A stretch of 64,000 bases of DNA from Corynebacterium appendicis CIP 107643. Lineage in GTDB: Bacteria > Actinomycetota > Actinomycetes > Mycobacteriales > Mycobacteriaceae. Positions 8,157 to 17,315 of this stretch are shown here, one piece after another. The notes under the pieces were generated by a model that saw only the letters and a list, made by a program, of their open reading frames with translations, was not told the DNA's origin and did not search any database. Made by a program: the position numbers and the translations under genes. Each line of letters opens with the position of its first letter. The stretch's first letter is position 1. The stretch is taken from the NCBI RefSeq assembly GCF_030408415.1, contig NZ_CP046976.1:2220441-2284440 (forward strand). Direction: 5' to 3'.

Positions 8157-9650
8157 TTACCGCCGGTGGTACAGCGCCTTGCGCCAGTACTGGGGCTCCG
8201 TGGTGGCCTGCACGCCGAGGTTGCGGAAGATACCCTCGTCGACCGAGCCGAGAATCGTGGTGATGTGAGCATCGCAGCCGCGCAGCGACTGCAGTTGCTC
8301 CAGGGCGAGGCGCGCATTCTCGTCGGAATTAGCCGAGGCGGACAAAGCAATGAGCACCTCGTCGGTGTGGAGGCGCGGATTGCGCGAGCCGAGGTAGCGG
8401 GTCTTCAAGGTCTGGATCGGCTCAATCGAATCGGGGGAGAGTAGGTGCACGTCATCATCGATCCCCGCGAGCTTCTTCAGGGCGTTGAGCAACACCGCCG
8501 CCGACGGCCCGAGCAGGTCCGAGGTCTTGCCGGTGACGATCTCCCCGTCGGGCAGCTCGAGTGCCGCGCCCGGGTTGCCGGTGCGCTCCGCCACAGCGAG
8601 CGCCGGGCCGACGACCGGGCGGTGGTCCACCGTGATCCCCGCCTTGCGCATGACATTCGCCGCGCGGTCGGGAACAGCCGGGTCCACGTCGCCCCGGCGC
8701 GCATCCACCTGCGCGGCGAGGAAACGGCGGATGATCTCCTGGTTCGCGGCGTACCGGCAGGCCTTGTCGTCGGAAATGCAGTGGCCGGCCATATTCACGC
8801 CCATGTCGGTGGGGGACTGGTACGGCTCGGTTCCCGTCGCCTCGCGCAGCAGCGCTTTGAGCAGCGGGAAGACCTCGATATCTCGGTTGTAGGACGAGAC
8901 CTGTTCGCCGTAGGCCGCCAGGTGGTACTGGTCGATGACGTTGATGTCGTCTAAGTCGACCGTCGCCGCCTCGTACGCGAGATTCACCGGGTGGGACAGC
9001 GGCAGGTTCCAGATCGGGAACGTCTCGAATTTAGCGTAGCCCGCGGGAATTCCACGTTGATTGTCCAGGTACACCTGGCTAAGGCACGTCGCGAGCTTGC
9101 CGGACCCGGGGCCCGGCGCGGTCATCACCACGACATCGCGGGAGATCTCGACATAGTCGTTGCGCCCGAAGCCGTCCTCGGAGACAATGCGCGAAATATC
9201 GTTCGGGTAACCCGGGATGATGTGGTGGAGGCTCACGGTCACACCGAGGCGCTCCAGCTTGTCACGGAACGCATCCGCCTGCTCAGTGCCGTTCTCGTAC
9301 TGCGTGATCACCACATTGTCGACGAGGAAGCCACGTTCACGGAAGACGTCGATAAGCCTCAGGACCTCGTCTTCGTACGTGATGCCGAGGTCCGCGCGGA
9401 CCTTTTGCCGCACGAGGTCGCCCGCCGCGACGCACACGACGATCTCGATCTCGTCCTTGATGCGCTCGAGCATCGCGATTTTATTGTCGGGCGTGAAGCC
9501 GGGCAGCACGCGGGAGGCGTGGTGGTCGTCGAAAAGCTTGCCGCCCATCTCGAGGTAGAGCTTCCCGCCAATCGCTTTTCGACGCTCCGAGATGTGCTCC
9601 GACTGCATGTCGATGTATTTCTCGCGGTCGAAACCGATTGTGTACACCAT
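8157..9650 (-). CDS. DUF1846 (UPF0371) protein
   Basis: 497-residue cytoplasmic protein of the DUF1846/UPF0371 family. It starts [13 protein letters not shown], which is typical for the family, and contains the conserved stretches [16 protein letters not shown] and GVNMAGHCI. Structures of family members show a kinase-like P-loop-type fold, but the reaction has not been firmly assigned to my knowledge. AAGGAG lies about 12 nt before the ATG. Its stop codon is shared with the -10 box of trhO downstream. Confidence 0.85.
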   Translation of the reverse strand: MVYTIGFDREKYIDMQSEHISERRKAIGGKLYLEMGGKLFDDHHASRVLPGFTPDNKIAMLERIKDEIEIVVCVAAGDLVRQKVRADLGITYEDEVLRLIDVFRERGFLVDNVVITQYENGTEQADAFRDKLERLGVTVSLHHIIPGYPNDISRIVSEDGFGRNDYVEISRDVVVMTAPGPGSGKLATCLSQVYLDNQRGIPAGYAKFETFPIWNLPLSHPVNLAYEAATVDLDDINVIDQYHLAAYGEQVSSYNRDIEVFPLLKALLREATGTEPYQSPTDMGVNMAGHCISDDKACRYAANQEIIRRFLAAQVDARRGDVDPAVPDRAANVMRKAGITVDHRPVVGPALAVAERTGNPGAALELPDGEIVTGKTSDLLGPSAAVLLNALKKLAGIDDDVHLLSPDSIEPIQTLKTRYLGSRNPRLHTDEVLIALSASANSDENARLALEQLQSLRGCDAHITTILGSVDEGIFRNLGVQATTEPQYWRKALYHRR

Positions 9651-9769
9651 AATCCCGGCTAACTCCTTCGCGTCGATCTCTTGCGAGAATACGCGCGCGG
9701 GTGGAAACAGGTGAAGCGCACCACGCCCGGCGGGCATGATGCGCTCCTGTTCTTCAGCGGTCGACGCTG

Positions 9770-11974
9770 CTATGCGATGCCGTTAGCTGCCTTGAACTCG
9801 CGGCGCTTCGCATGAAGGATCGGCTCGGTGTAGCCGGCCGGGGACTCGGTGCCCTTCAGGATCAGGTCCTTCGCCGCCTGGAAGCCGATGGATGCGTCGT
9901 AGTCCTTCGCCATCGGCAGGTAATTCGGGTCGCCGGCGTTCTGCTCGTCGACCTTCACCGCCATGCGCTGCAGCGAGTCAAGCACCTGCTCCTCGGTGAC
10001 CACACCGTGAACGAGCCAGTTAGCCAGAAGCTGGGAGGAGATGCGCAGCGTCGCGCGGTCCTCCATCAGATCGACGTCGTGGATATCCGGCACCTTGGAG
10101 CAGCCGACGCCCTGCTCGACCCAGCGGACCACGTAGCCCAGGATCGACTGGCAGTTGTTGTCCAGCTCCTCCGCCTTCTCCTCGTCGGACCAGGTGTCGC
10201 CCTCAGTGTTGACCGGAACGGTGAGCAGGTCCTTCAGGGAATCGCGGCGGCCAGCCGCACGCAGCTCGTCCTGCACCTCGTGGACATCCACCTGGTGGTA
10301 GTGGACCGCATGCAGGGTCGCACCGGTCGGGGACGGGACCCACGCTGTGTTGGCACCCTCGCGCGGCTGTCCGATCTTCTTCTCCATCATCTTCGCCATG
10401 TGCTCGGTTTCGGCCCACATGCCCTTGCCGATCTGGGCACGGCCCGGCAGGTCGTGCGCGAGACCCGCGTCGACGTTGTGGTTCTCGTAGGCTTGCTTCC
10501 ACGGCGCGGTCTGCATGTCCGCCTTGCGGACCATCGGGCCAGCGTGCATGGAGGTGTGAATTTCGTCGCCGGTGCGGTCCAGGAAGCCGGTGTTGATGAA
10601 CACGAGGCGCTCGGCTGCCTCCATGATGCAGGCGTCCAGGTTGACTGAGGTGCGGCGCTCCTCGTCCATGACGCCGACCTTGACCGTGTTCTTCGGCAGG
10701 CCGAGGATCTCCTCGACACGGTCGAAGATCTCGTTGGTGAACGCGACCTCTTCCGGGCCGTGCTGCTTCGGCTTCACGATGTACATGGAGCCGGTGCGGG
10801 AATTTCGGTGCGGGTTGTCCTCGCGCAGACCCGGGATCGCGGCGGCGGCAGTGATCAGGCCGTCGAGCAGGCCCTCCGGCACCTCCTCGCCGTCGAGCAA
10901 AATTGCCGGGTTGGTCATCAGGTGGCCGACGTTGCGGCACAGCATCATGGCGCGGCCGTGCAGGGTCTCCTCGGAGCCGCCCCTGGTGGTGTAGACGAGG
11001 TCGTCGGCCTGGGTGCGCTCGAAGGACTTATCGCCCTTCTTCACGGTCTCGGAGATATCTCCCTTGTTCAGGCCGAACCAGGTGGCATAGGAAGCAGCCT
11101 TATCCGTGCCGTCGACAGCCGCGGCGGAGTCCTCGAAGTCCATGATCGCGGACACGGCGGACTCGAGCAGGACATCGGCCACGCCTGCGCGGTCGGTCTT
11201 GCCCACCGGGTGCTCACGGTCGATCTGGATGATCAGGTGCAGGTTGTTGTTGCGCAGGACGATGCCCGACGGATCGTTCTTCTCGCCCTGGTAGCCGAGG
11301 TAGGCCTCCGGGTTTGTCAGCGCGACCTCGTTGCCGTCGGCGGTGATCTTCAGGTCGCCGTCCTCGGTGATCTCGAAAGAATCGACATCGGCGTGCGATG
11401 CGCCCTCCAGGGGCACTGCCTCGTCCAGGAAGGTGCGTGCCCACTCGATCACACGGTCGCCGCGGACCGGGTTGTAGCCCGTGCCCGGCTCAGCACCGCC
11501 GTCGGTCGGGATGACATCGGTGCCGTAGAGCGCGTCGTACAGCGATCCGTAGCGCGCATTCGCGGCGTTGATGGCGAAACGGGCGTTAGTAATGGGCACC
11601 ACCAGCTGCGGGCCGGCGACATCGGCGAATTCCGGATCGACATTCTCGGTGCTGATCGCCCCGTCAGTCGGCTGGTCCACCAGGTAACCGATGGAACGCA
11701 GATATTCCTCGTGCTCCGCCGGGTCCGGTTGGCCCGGATTCTCGCGGTAGTACTGGTCCAGCTGCTCCTGCAGCTCGTCGCGGCGTGCGAGCAGCGCTTT
11801 GTTCTTGGGGGTCAGGTCCGCAAAGTATTTCGCCGTGTCGGCCCAGAACTTCTCGGCGTCGAGATTGATCTCCGTCAGCAGCTGCTCCGTCACAAAGTCG
11901 TACAACGGGCGTGCGACCTGCAGGCCGGCAGCCTCCACGCGCTCGGTGCGGTCCTCGAATTGCGGCGTAGTCAT
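9770..11974 (-). CDS. aceB: Malate synthase G
   Basis: 734-residue malate synthase, glcB-type (isoform G, usual length ~720-740). It condenses glyoxylate and acetyl-CoA to malate, the second step of the glyoxylate bypass. Recognisable stretches include [58 protein letters not shown] and [25 protein letters not shown] lies 8 nt before the ATG. It is divergent from isocitrate lyase across 480 bp, the arrangement known in C. glutamicum, where both genes respond to acetate through RamA, RamB and GlxR. The cytoplasmic enzyme lets the cell grow on acetate or fatty acids. Confidence 0.95.
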   Translation of the reverse strand: MTTPQFEDRTERVEAAGLQVARPLYDFVTEQLLTEINLDAEKFWADTAKYFADLTPKNKALLARRDELQEQLDQYYRENPGQPDPAEHEEYLRSIGYLVDQPTDGAISTENVDPEFADVAGPQLVVPITNARFAINAANARYGSLYDALYGTDVIPTDGGAEPGTGYNPVRGDRVIEWARTFLDEAVPLEGASHADVDSFEITEDGDLKITADGNEVALTNPEAYLGYQGEKNDPSGIVLRNNNLHLIIQIDREHPVGKTDRAGVADVLLESAVSAIMDFEDSAAAVDGTDKAASYATWFGLNKGDISETVKKGDKSFERTQADDLVYTTRGGSEETLHGRAMMLCRNVGHLMTNPAILLDGEEVPEGLLDGLITAAAAIPGLREDNPHRNSRTGSMYIVKPKQHGPEEVAFTNEIFDRVEEILGLPKNTVKVGVMDEERRTSVNLDACIMEAAERLVFINTGFLDRTGDEIHTSMHAGPMVRKADMQTAPWKQAYENHNVDAGLAHDLPGRAQIGKGMWAETEHMAKMMEKKIGQPREGANTAWVPSPTGATLHAVHYHQVDVHEVQDELRAAGRRDSLKDLLTVPVNTEGDTWSDEEKAEELDNNCQSILGYVVRWVEQGVGCSKVPDIHDVDLMEDRATLRISSQLLANWLVHGVVTEEQVLDSLQRMAVKVDEQNAGDPNYLPMAKDYDASIGFQAAKDLILKGTESPAGYTEPILHAKRREFKAANGIA

Positions 11975-12087
11975 CGAATGAGATCCTTTCAGCCAATTGA
12001 AATGTATGGCACCAGTCTAAAGGTGCCTTAATGCGCACGACACCACATTGACCCTGCGGTGTTAGGTGAGCGTTGTTGGCAAGATTA

Positions 12088-12103
12088 AGTGATTATGGTC
12101 ACC
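12088..12103. promoter_or_regulatory. GlxR (cAMP-receptor type) operator candidate
   Basis: AGTGA-TTATGG-TCACC keeps the full GTGA-N6-TCAC core of the CRP/GlxR consensus TGTGA-N6-TCACA. GlxR is known to bind upstream of aceA and aceB in C. glutamicum, and this site lies between the two divergent genes. Confidence 0.7.
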
Positions 12104-12338
12104 GGCGGTTAACTTTCTCTTTAGATAGCCTTATAACTACCCCCGAAATTGTGATTCTGCGGGCCGGTCCATGCCCGCTCTCCCAGACGCACCGTTCTCG
12201 GAGCAGGGGCCTGTTTTCCCATCATTAGACCGCTTTTATTCGTCCCCTTCGGGTTTCGGCAGGGGGATCTCTAGGACCAGAAAGGCTCATACCGGACAGT
12301 CAACTCACCCCCTCGAATGACGGCGAAAAGGGGTTCTG

Positions 12339-12368
12339 TTGACGTTTCAGGTGACGCTTGGGGATACT
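12339..12368 (+). promoter_or_regulatory. aceA promoter (-35 TTGACG, -10 GATACT)
   Basis: TTGACG (12339-12344) and GATACT (12363-12368) are separated by 18 bp. This predicts a start near 12375 and a leader of about 80 nt before the aceA ATG at 12455. Confidence 0.6.
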
Positions 12369-12454
12369 AAGCACCAACGCCAAGAGCGTGGCTCACTTCA
12401 CTTTATTGTCGTGAGAGTCTTCCATCGCACACCCAATGAAAGGGGACAAGCACT

Positions 12455-13747
12455 ATGACCACCACTGGACAGGCTCGTACTGCTCAGGAAATCCAGAAGG
12501 ACTGGGACGAGAACCCCCGCTGGAAGGGCGTGACCCGCGACTACACTGCAGAGCAGGTCGCTGCGCTGCAGGGCAACGTCGTCGAGGAGCAGACCCTCGC
12601 ACGCCGCGGTGCTGAGATCCTCTGGGACGGCATCACCAAGGGTGACGGCTCTTACATCCACGCTCTGGGCGCCCTGACCGGTAACCAGGCTGTGCAGCAG
12701 GTCCGCGCCGGCCTGCAGGCTGTTTACCTCTCCGGTTGGCAGGTCGCCGGCGACGCTAACCTTTCCGGCAACACTTACCCGGACCAGTCCCTGTACCCGG
12801 CTAACTCCGTGCCGAACGTTGTGCGCCGCATCAACAACGCTCTGAGCCGCGCCGACCAGATCTCCCGCGTCGAGGGCGATGACTCCGTCGACAACTGGCT
12901 CGTCCCGATCGTCGCTGACGGCGAGGCTGGCTTCGGTGGCGCTCTGAACGTCTACGAGCTGCAGCGCGCAATGATCCAGGCTGGTGCCGCCGGTACCCAC
13001 TGGGAGGACCAGCTCGCTTCCGAGAAGAAGTGCGGCCACCTGGGCGGCAAGGTCCTCATCCCGACCCAGCAGCACATCCGCACCCTGTCTTCCGCTCGTC
13101 TGGCAGCTGACGTCCTCAACGTCCCGACCGTTGTCATCGGCCGCACCGACGCTGAGGCCGCTACTCTGCTGACCTCCGATGTCGACGAGCGCGACGCGAA
13201 GTTCCTGACCGGTGAGCGTTCCGCTGAGGGCTACTACTACGTCAAGAACGGCGTTGAGGCCTGCATCGACCGTGCGAAGTCCTACGCTCCGTACGCCGAC
13301 CTGATCTGGATGGAGACCGGTACTCCGGACCTCGAGCTGGCGAAGCAGTTCGCCGACGGTGTCCACGAGGAGTTCCCGGACCAGCTTCTGGCCTACAACT
13401 GCTCCCCGTCCTTCAACTGGTCCTCCCACCTGGACGAGGAAGAGATCGCCAAGTTCCAGAAGGAGCTGGGCAAGATGGGCTTCGTGTTCCAGTTCATCAC
13501 CCTGGCTGGCTTCCACGCCCTCAACTACTCCATGTTCGACCTGGCCCACGGCTACGCTCGCGAGGGCATGCCGGCGTTCGTCGACCTGCAGAACCGCGAG
13601 TTCAAGGCTGCTTCCGAGCGCGGCTTCACCGCTGTGAAGCACCAGCGCGAGGTCGGCGCAGGATACTTCGACCTCGTCGCCACCACCGTCGACCCGAACT
13701 CCTCCACCACCGCCCTGAAGGGCTCCACCGAGGAGGGCCAGTTCTAA
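12455..13747 (+). CDS. aceA: Isocitrate lyase
   Basis: 430-residue enzyme that splits isocitrate into succinate and glyoxylate, the first step of the glyoxylate bypass. The catalytic loop KKCGHLGGK carries Cys193. Other family stretches are [24 protein letters not shown] and [14 protein letters not shown]. Length is normal for actinobacterial AceA. AAAGGGGA precedes the ATG by about 8 nt. Codon use is strongly biased to preferred codons, as in highly expressed genes. It is followed by a strong terminator. Confidence 0.97.
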   Translation: MTTTGQARTAQEIQKDWDENPRWKGVTRDYTAEQVAALQGNVVEEQTLARRGAEILWDGITKGDGSYIHALGALTGNQAVQQVRAGLQAVYLSGWQVAGDANLSGNTYPDQSLYPANSVPNVVRRINNALSRADQISRVEGDDSVDNWLVPIVADGEAGFGGALNVYELQRAMIQAGAAGTHWEDQLASEKKCGHLGGKVLIPTQQHIRTLSSARLAADVLNVPTVVIGRTDAEAATLLTSDVDERDAKFLTGERSAEGYYYVKNGVEACIDRAKSYAPYADLIWMETGTPDLELAKQFADGVHEEFPDQLLAYNCSPSFNWSSHLDEEEIAKFQKELGKMGFVFQFITLAGFHALNYSMFDLAHGYAREGMPAFVDLQNREFKAASERGFTAVKHQREVGAGYFDLVATTVDPNSSTTALKGSTEEGQF

Positions 13748-13769
13748 GCACTAGCTTGAACTGATCAAA

Positions 13770-13800
13770 CCCGCACTGTCACCGCACAGTGCGGGTTTTT
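13770..13800 (+). terminator. Rho-independent terminator of aceA
   Basis: A perfect 10-bp stem (CCCGCACTGT at 13770-13779 with ACAGTGCGGG at 13786-13795), a 6-nt loop and five T form a textbook intrinsic terminator 22 nt after the aceA stop. Confidence 0.95.
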
Positions 13801-13809
13801 CGTCACCGC

Positions 13810-13944
13810 GCTCCCTCAATTCCTGACCTTTTGATCGCCGCGATCGCCGAGACTGCCGGACTCTCTGTCCTCGCCATGGACAAAGACTTCGATCTCATCG
13901 CCGCAGTGACAGGCCAGCCCGTCCATCAATTAGATGGCGCATTC
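13810..13944 (+). pseudogene. Remnant of a VapC-type PIN-domain toxin
   Basis: The stretch translates, in the same frame as rraA downstream, to [20 protein letters not shown], then [18 protein letters not shown]. This is the C-terminal signature of VapC PIN-domain ribonucleases: PDLLIAA with the conserved acid, then DxDF, then TGQP. The N-terminal half of the toxin, its own start and any vapB antitoxin are absent; the open frame begins inside the aceA terminator. It therefore looks like a decayed fragment, with the remaining frame open through to the rraA start. Confidence 0.75.
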
Positions 13945-14016
13945 CACCAACTCGCCCTAGTTCAAGTGCGTAAACTCGGACCACGTCCGCTACCGAAGAA
14001 CCGAAGGAGCACCGTC

Positions 14017-14514
14017 ATGGCCGACATTCAGTTCGTCCCCACCGCCGACATCGCCGATATCCACGACACGGATGTGCGCAGCTGCGATATCCAGTTCCGC
14101 AACTTCGGAGGCACGGTCGATTTCTGCGGCGAGATCCACACCATTTCCTGCTTCCAGGACAATGGCCTGGTGAAGAAGACGCTGAACTCGCCGGGTGAGG
14201 GCAAGGTCCTCGTCATCGACGGCCACGCCAGCATGCACACCGCGCTCATGGGCGACATGATCGCGGAAGCCGGCGTTAAGAACGGCTGGGCCGGCGTGAT
14301 CATCAACGGCCCGATCCGCGATTCCGCCGAGGTGGCGAAGATGAACTTCGGTTGCAAGGCGCTGGGCTCCAACCCGCGCAAGTCCGCGAAGGACGGCGTG
14401 GGCAAGGAGAATATCGTGCTGCGTCTTGGCGGCATCGACTTCGTTCCGGGCGAATACGTCTACGCCGATTCCGATGGCGTCGTCGTCTCCGAGAATCCGG
14501 TGGAGCCCAAGTAG
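14017..14514 (+). CDS. rraA: RraA family protein (ribonuclease E activity regulator / HMG aldolase fold)
   Basis: 165-residue protein of the RraA fold. Conserved elements are the glycine-rich [19 protein letters not shown] and the [11 protein letters not shown] loop, the latter carrying the substrate or metal-binding Arg-Asp pair. Members either bind and inhibit RNase E or act as 4-hydroxy-4-methyl-2-oxoglutarate/oxaloacetate aldolases; the sequence alone does not decide. The start at 14017 is chosen because AAGGAG lies 7 nt upstream. An open frame continues upstream into a toxin remnant but has no convincing start there. Confidence 0.88.
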   Translation: MADIQFVPTADIADIHDTDVRSCDIQFRNFGGTVDFCGEIHTISCFQDNGLVKKTLNSPGEGKVLVIDGHASMHTALMGDMIAEAGVKNGWAGVIINGPIRDSAEVAKMNFGCKALGSNPRKSAKDGVGKENIVLRLGGIDFVPGEYVYADSDGVVVSENPVEPK

Positions 14515-14524
14515 ACTTGGCTGA

Positions 14525-15340
14525 ATGCCTGAAGGTCACGTTCTCCACCGCCTCGCCCGCACTCTCAACGCGGACTTCCGCTCGGGCCCGGTGGAGGTGA
14601 CCAGCCCGCAGGGGAGGTTCGAGGCAGAAGCAGAGCTTATCGACGGCACGTGGCTCACCGAAGCTACCGCCCACGGCAAGCACCTGTTCATCTCCTTCGG
14701 GCACGAACAGGGCGAGCCGGAGCACACGATCTATATCCACCTCGGCCTGATCGGCTCATTGCGTTTTGAGCCCGCCACCGACGAATGGGGCCAGATGCGG
14801 CTGCACATCTCCAACGGCGAGACAGCCGCCAACCTGCGTGGCCCGCAGAAATGCGAGCTGATGACGCCGGGGGAGGCGGCTGCGATCGTCGATAAGTCTG
14901 GCTTCGACCCCATCGTCGACCTGGACCCGCCTGCCGCACTGTGGGAGCGCGTCCACCGTTCGAAGCGCACCATCGGCTCCCTCCTGATGGACCAGAAGCT
15001 CTTCGCCGGCGTGGGCAATATCTACCGCGCCGAGGTGCTGTTCCGGCAGAGAATCGACCCCGCCCTGCCCGGCGACCAGCTCGACCGCGCCCAGTTCGAC
15101 GCGATCTGGGCTGATCTGACCGAACTGATGGCTTACGGCGTCGACCACGGCCGGATCGACACCGTCCGTCCTGAGCACACGCCGGAGGCGATGGGCCGCC
15201 CGCCCCGCAAGGACGACCACGGCGGCGAAGTCTACGTCTACCGCCGCTCGGCGGATCCCTGCTATGTCTGCAGCACCCCCATCGAGACCAAGGTCCTCGA
15301 GGGCCGCAAGCTGTACTGGTGCCCCGAGTGCCAGGCTTGA
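14525..15340 (+). CDS. nei: Endonuclease VIII / Fpg-Nei family DNA glycosylase
   Basis: 271-residue bifunctional DNA glycosylase/AP lyase of base-excision repair. It begins MPEGH, with the catalytic Pro2 and Glu3 exposed after Met removal. The helix-two-turn-helix region includes LLMDQKLFAGVGNIYRAEVLF, and the C-terminus is a zinc finger (CYVCS, then CPEC). It resembles mycobacterial Nei1, which removes oxidised pyrimidines. TAGACT at 14512-14517 lies 7 nt before the ATG and begins with the TAG stop of rraA, so it is probably leaderless with a promoter inside the rraA 3' end. Confidence 0.9.
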   Translation: MPEGHVLHRLARTLNADFRSGPVEVTSPQGRFEAEAELIDGTWLTEATAHGKHLFISFGHEQGEPEHTIYIHLGLIGSLRFEPATDEWGQMRLHISNGETAANLRGPQKCELMTPGEAAAIVDKSGFDPIVDLDPPAALWERVHRSKRTIGSLLMDQKLFAGVGNIYRAEVLFRQRIDPALPGDQLDRAQFDAIWADLTELMAYGVDHGRIDTVRPEHTPEAMGRPPRKDDHGGEVYVYRRSADPCYVCSTPIETKVLEGRKLYWCPECQA

Positions 15341-15372
15341 TACAGTTTCATATGTGAAACAGAGGGTGCCGA

Positions 15373-15431
15373 ACAAAAAGCATTCGTGCAGGCGACCTAC
15401 CCAATGGGGATGAAGGTCGACTGCACGAATG
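15373..15431 (-). terminator. Long-stem terminator of the ABC exporter operon
   Basis: An 18-bp inverted repeat (15381-15398 with 15414-15431, one mismatch) encloses a 15-nt loop. Read on the minus strand it is followed by CTTTTTG, so it can act as an intrinsic terminator about 65 nt after the ATPase gene stop. Confidence 0.65.
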
Positions 15432-15496
15432 TCGGCGAAGTGTTAGACGCGCTGGACCGCGAGGAATTTAGCGGATAACGTGCCCGAGCTACCCGA

Positions 15497-16210
15497 CTAG
15501 CCCTCCGTGACGTGGCCGTCGGAGACCTCGATGACGCGGTCGCCGTTTTCGATCAGCTCAGTCTCGTGGGTGACGATGAGGCAGGCCGGACCGAGTTCCT
15601 CGGTGACATTGCGCAGGAGCTTGATGATCTCCTGAGAGCGGTTGGTGTCTAGGGCGGTGGTGGGCTCGTCGGCAAGCACGAGGCTCGGCTCGCCCATGAG
15701 CGCGCGGGCGATGCCGACGCGCTGGCGCTGGCCGCCGGAGAGCTGCTGCATGCGGCGGTCGCCCAGGCCCTCCAGACCGACGAGCTCGAGCAAGTCATCC
15801 GCGTGGGACTTCTTGGCGCGCAGCTCCTTGCCGCGTACGCCCCGGATGTGCTCGGTGACCAGCAGCTGGTCGCGCACGGTCAGCGAGGCGATGAGGTTCG
15901 GCTGCTGGAAGACCATGCCGATGCGGTTGAGGCGGACCTTTTCGCTGATCGGCTCGCCGGCGACCTCGACGGTTCCGGAATCGGGGGTGAGCAGGCCCGC
16001 AGCGGCGGACAGCAGCGTGGATTTGCCGGAGCCGGATGCGCCGACGACGAAGGTGACGGTGCACGGATCAGCCGACAAGGTGGCATTGTCCAGAGCAGTG
16101 ATGCGTCCGTCGCCGTCCGGGAAGGTGACGGTGACATCCTTCATCGACAGTGCCGGGGCAGTACCGGTGGTGGACTGGGACGTGTGACGGATACCGGTAG
16201 CGGTAGTCAT
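15497..16210 (-). CDS. hrtA: ABC exporter ATPase (HrtA-like)
   Basis: 237-residue ATP-binding subunit of the MacB/LolD class. It has the Walker A GASGSGKST, signature LSGGQRQR and Walker B LVLADEPTTALD. Its ATG follows the stop codon of the permease gene directly, so the two are translated together. The divergent NarL-type two-component system matches the hrtBA/chrSA arrangement of C. glutamicum and C. diphtheriae, where the exporter removes toxic heme. That assignment is inferred from gene order and protein lengths. Other substrates remain possible. Confidence 0.7.
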   Translation of the reverse strand: MTTATGIRHTSQSTTGTAPALSMKDVTVTFPDGDGRITALDNATLSADPCTVTFVVGASGSGKSTLLSAAAGLLTPDSGTVEVAGEPISEKVRLNRIGMVFQQPNLIASLTVRDQLLVTEHIRGVRGKELRAKKSHADDLLELVGLEGLGDRRMQQLSGGQRQRVGIARALMGEPSLVLADEPTTALDTNRSQEIIKLLRNVTEELGPACLIVTHETELIENGDRVIEVSDGHVTEG

Positions 16211-17200
16211 TTAGGCTGCACCTCCAAGTGCGAGTTGCGGGTCAACGCGGGAGATCGAGCGGGTGGCTAGTGCGGCACCGCCCATGCCGAGGATCCAGAT
16301 GGCCAGGGCCGGAAGGATAACGCTGGCGGGGCTCAGGACAAACGGGGCGACCTGCGCAGCGGCGAGGCCCAGGCCTGCCGCGGCAGCGGTGCCGATCAGG
16401 GCGCCGATCGCGAGGATGAGCGCGGCCTGGCCGATGCTGTCCTTGAGCAAGTAGCGATTGGAAGCGCCGATGGCCTTAAGGATGGACAGGTCGCGTGTGC
16501 GCTGCGCCGTCCACACGCTCAGGAAGGCGACGGTGACCAGCGCGGAAATGAGGTAGAGGAAGCCCTGGATCATCTTCAGTGAGCCCTGCTCGGAAGAATA
16601 AGCCGGCAGTGCCTCGAAGGAGTCCTTCAGCGAGACGGAGCCCTCCGGGGCGGTGTCCTCATTGTCGGACAGCTCCACCGTGCCCACCGCCTCGGTGTGC
16701 ATGGCAGCCTGCCAGGTCTCAGTCGGGACCCACAGGACGGGGGAGTGGGCGAAGTACAGGTCTTCGGCCTGCTCACTCACCGTGACGGGGGCGCCGCCGA
16801 CGGTGATGGACTCGCCGTCGGCAAGCTCGAGCGACTCGGACGCGATCGCGTGGTCCTCGAGCACCTGTCCGGTCGGCAGTTCGGTGCCGGACGGTAGACC
16901 CAGGACGGCAACGGATTCTTCCGTGCCGTCATCACGGGTCATCAGCGTCTGGCCGGTTCCCAGAGGAGTCGTTCCATCATCGGCTTCTGCTATGCGGGAG
17001 GTGGTGTAGGACTGGTTGCCGGCGTCGTCGAACGTCACGGCGGCGGGGTCGAGGGCCTCGAGGGCAGAAGTGTTCTGCTTGCCCAGTCCGGCGGTGAGGC
17101 CGGTGAGCATGACAACGAGGAACGTCACGAGAGCGACCACGCCCGCGATGAGGCCGAAGCGCCCTTTGGCATTCAACAAATCTCTCAGTGCAACAAACAT
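16211..17200 (-). CDS. hrtB: ABC exporter permease, FtsX-like (HrtB-like)
   Basis: 330-residue permease with one N-terminal membrane segment (IAGVVALVTFLVVMLTGLTA), a ~180-residue extracellular domain and three C-terminal segments, the layout of FtsX/MacB-type exporters such as HrtB. The ATG at 17200 opens the sequence MFVALRDLLNAKGRFGLI, a normal N-terminus; in-frame codons further upstream are not needed. It probably pairs with the ATPase gene directly downstream to export heme, by analogy with the corynebacterial HrtBA system. The divergent sensor kinase is its likely regulator. Confidence 0.7.
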   Translation of the reverse strand: MFVALRDLLNAKGRFGLIAGVVALVTFLVVMLTGLTAGLGKQNTSALEALDPAAVTFDDAGNQSYTTSRIAEADDGTTPLGTGQTLMTRDDGTEESVAVLGLPSGTELPTGQVLEDHAIASESLELADGESITVGGAPVTVSEQAEDLYFAHSPVLWVPTETWQAAMHTEAVGTVELSDNEDTAPEGSVSLKDSFEALPAYSSEQGSLKMIQGFLYLISALVTVAFLSVWTAQRTRDLSILKAIGASNRYLLKDSIGQAALILAIGALIGTAAAAGLGLAAAQVAPFVLSPASVILPALAIWILGMGGAALATRSISRVDPQLALGGAA

Positions 17201-17256
17201 GACTCTATTTTGACGTCGTCGCAGGTCAGCCCACATCAGGTGAGCGGGTGATTTAC

Positions 17257-17278
17257 CAGTCAACCGATCGGTTGATTG
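17257..17278. promoter_or_regulatory. Palindromic operator between exporter and two-component genes
   Basis: TCAACCGATCGGTTGA (17260-17275) is a perfect 16-bp palindrome, and it extends to 22 bp with one mismatched pair. It overlaps a minus-strand TTGACT (17258-17263) that could be the -35 of the permease gene, and lies about 41-56 nt upstream of the predicted leaderless start of the kinase. It is the best candidate for the response-regulator binding site. Confidence 0.6.
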
Positions 17279-17315
17279 GCGGTGTGCCCCGAGTCGACGA
17301 GATACGGTGAGAGCC

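Larger units (their letters stand above)
11975..12454. promoter_or_regulatory. Shared aceB-aceA control region
   Basis: This 480-bp gap between the divergent glyoxylate genes holds no plausible gene. It contains a GlxR-like box (12088-12103), a good aceA promoter (12339-12368), a possible aceB -10 TAGACT on the minus strand (12014-12019), and several runs of four or more C or G (near 12138, 12261, 12307, 12329 and 12360). RamA sites in corynebacteria contain C4 or G4 cores, so some of these runs may be RamA boxes. A convincing RamB box was not found. Confidence 0.6.

Noticed and set aside
12138..12150. ACCCCCGAAATT shared between the aceBA control region and the oriC region (near 63499)
   Set aside because: A pair of matching 12-mers is expected by chance in 64 kb, and no function links the two sites.
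15346..15361. GTTTCATATGTGAAAC, a parS-like inverted repeat
   Set aside because: The half-sites match parS but are separated by two extra bases, so ParB binding is not expected.
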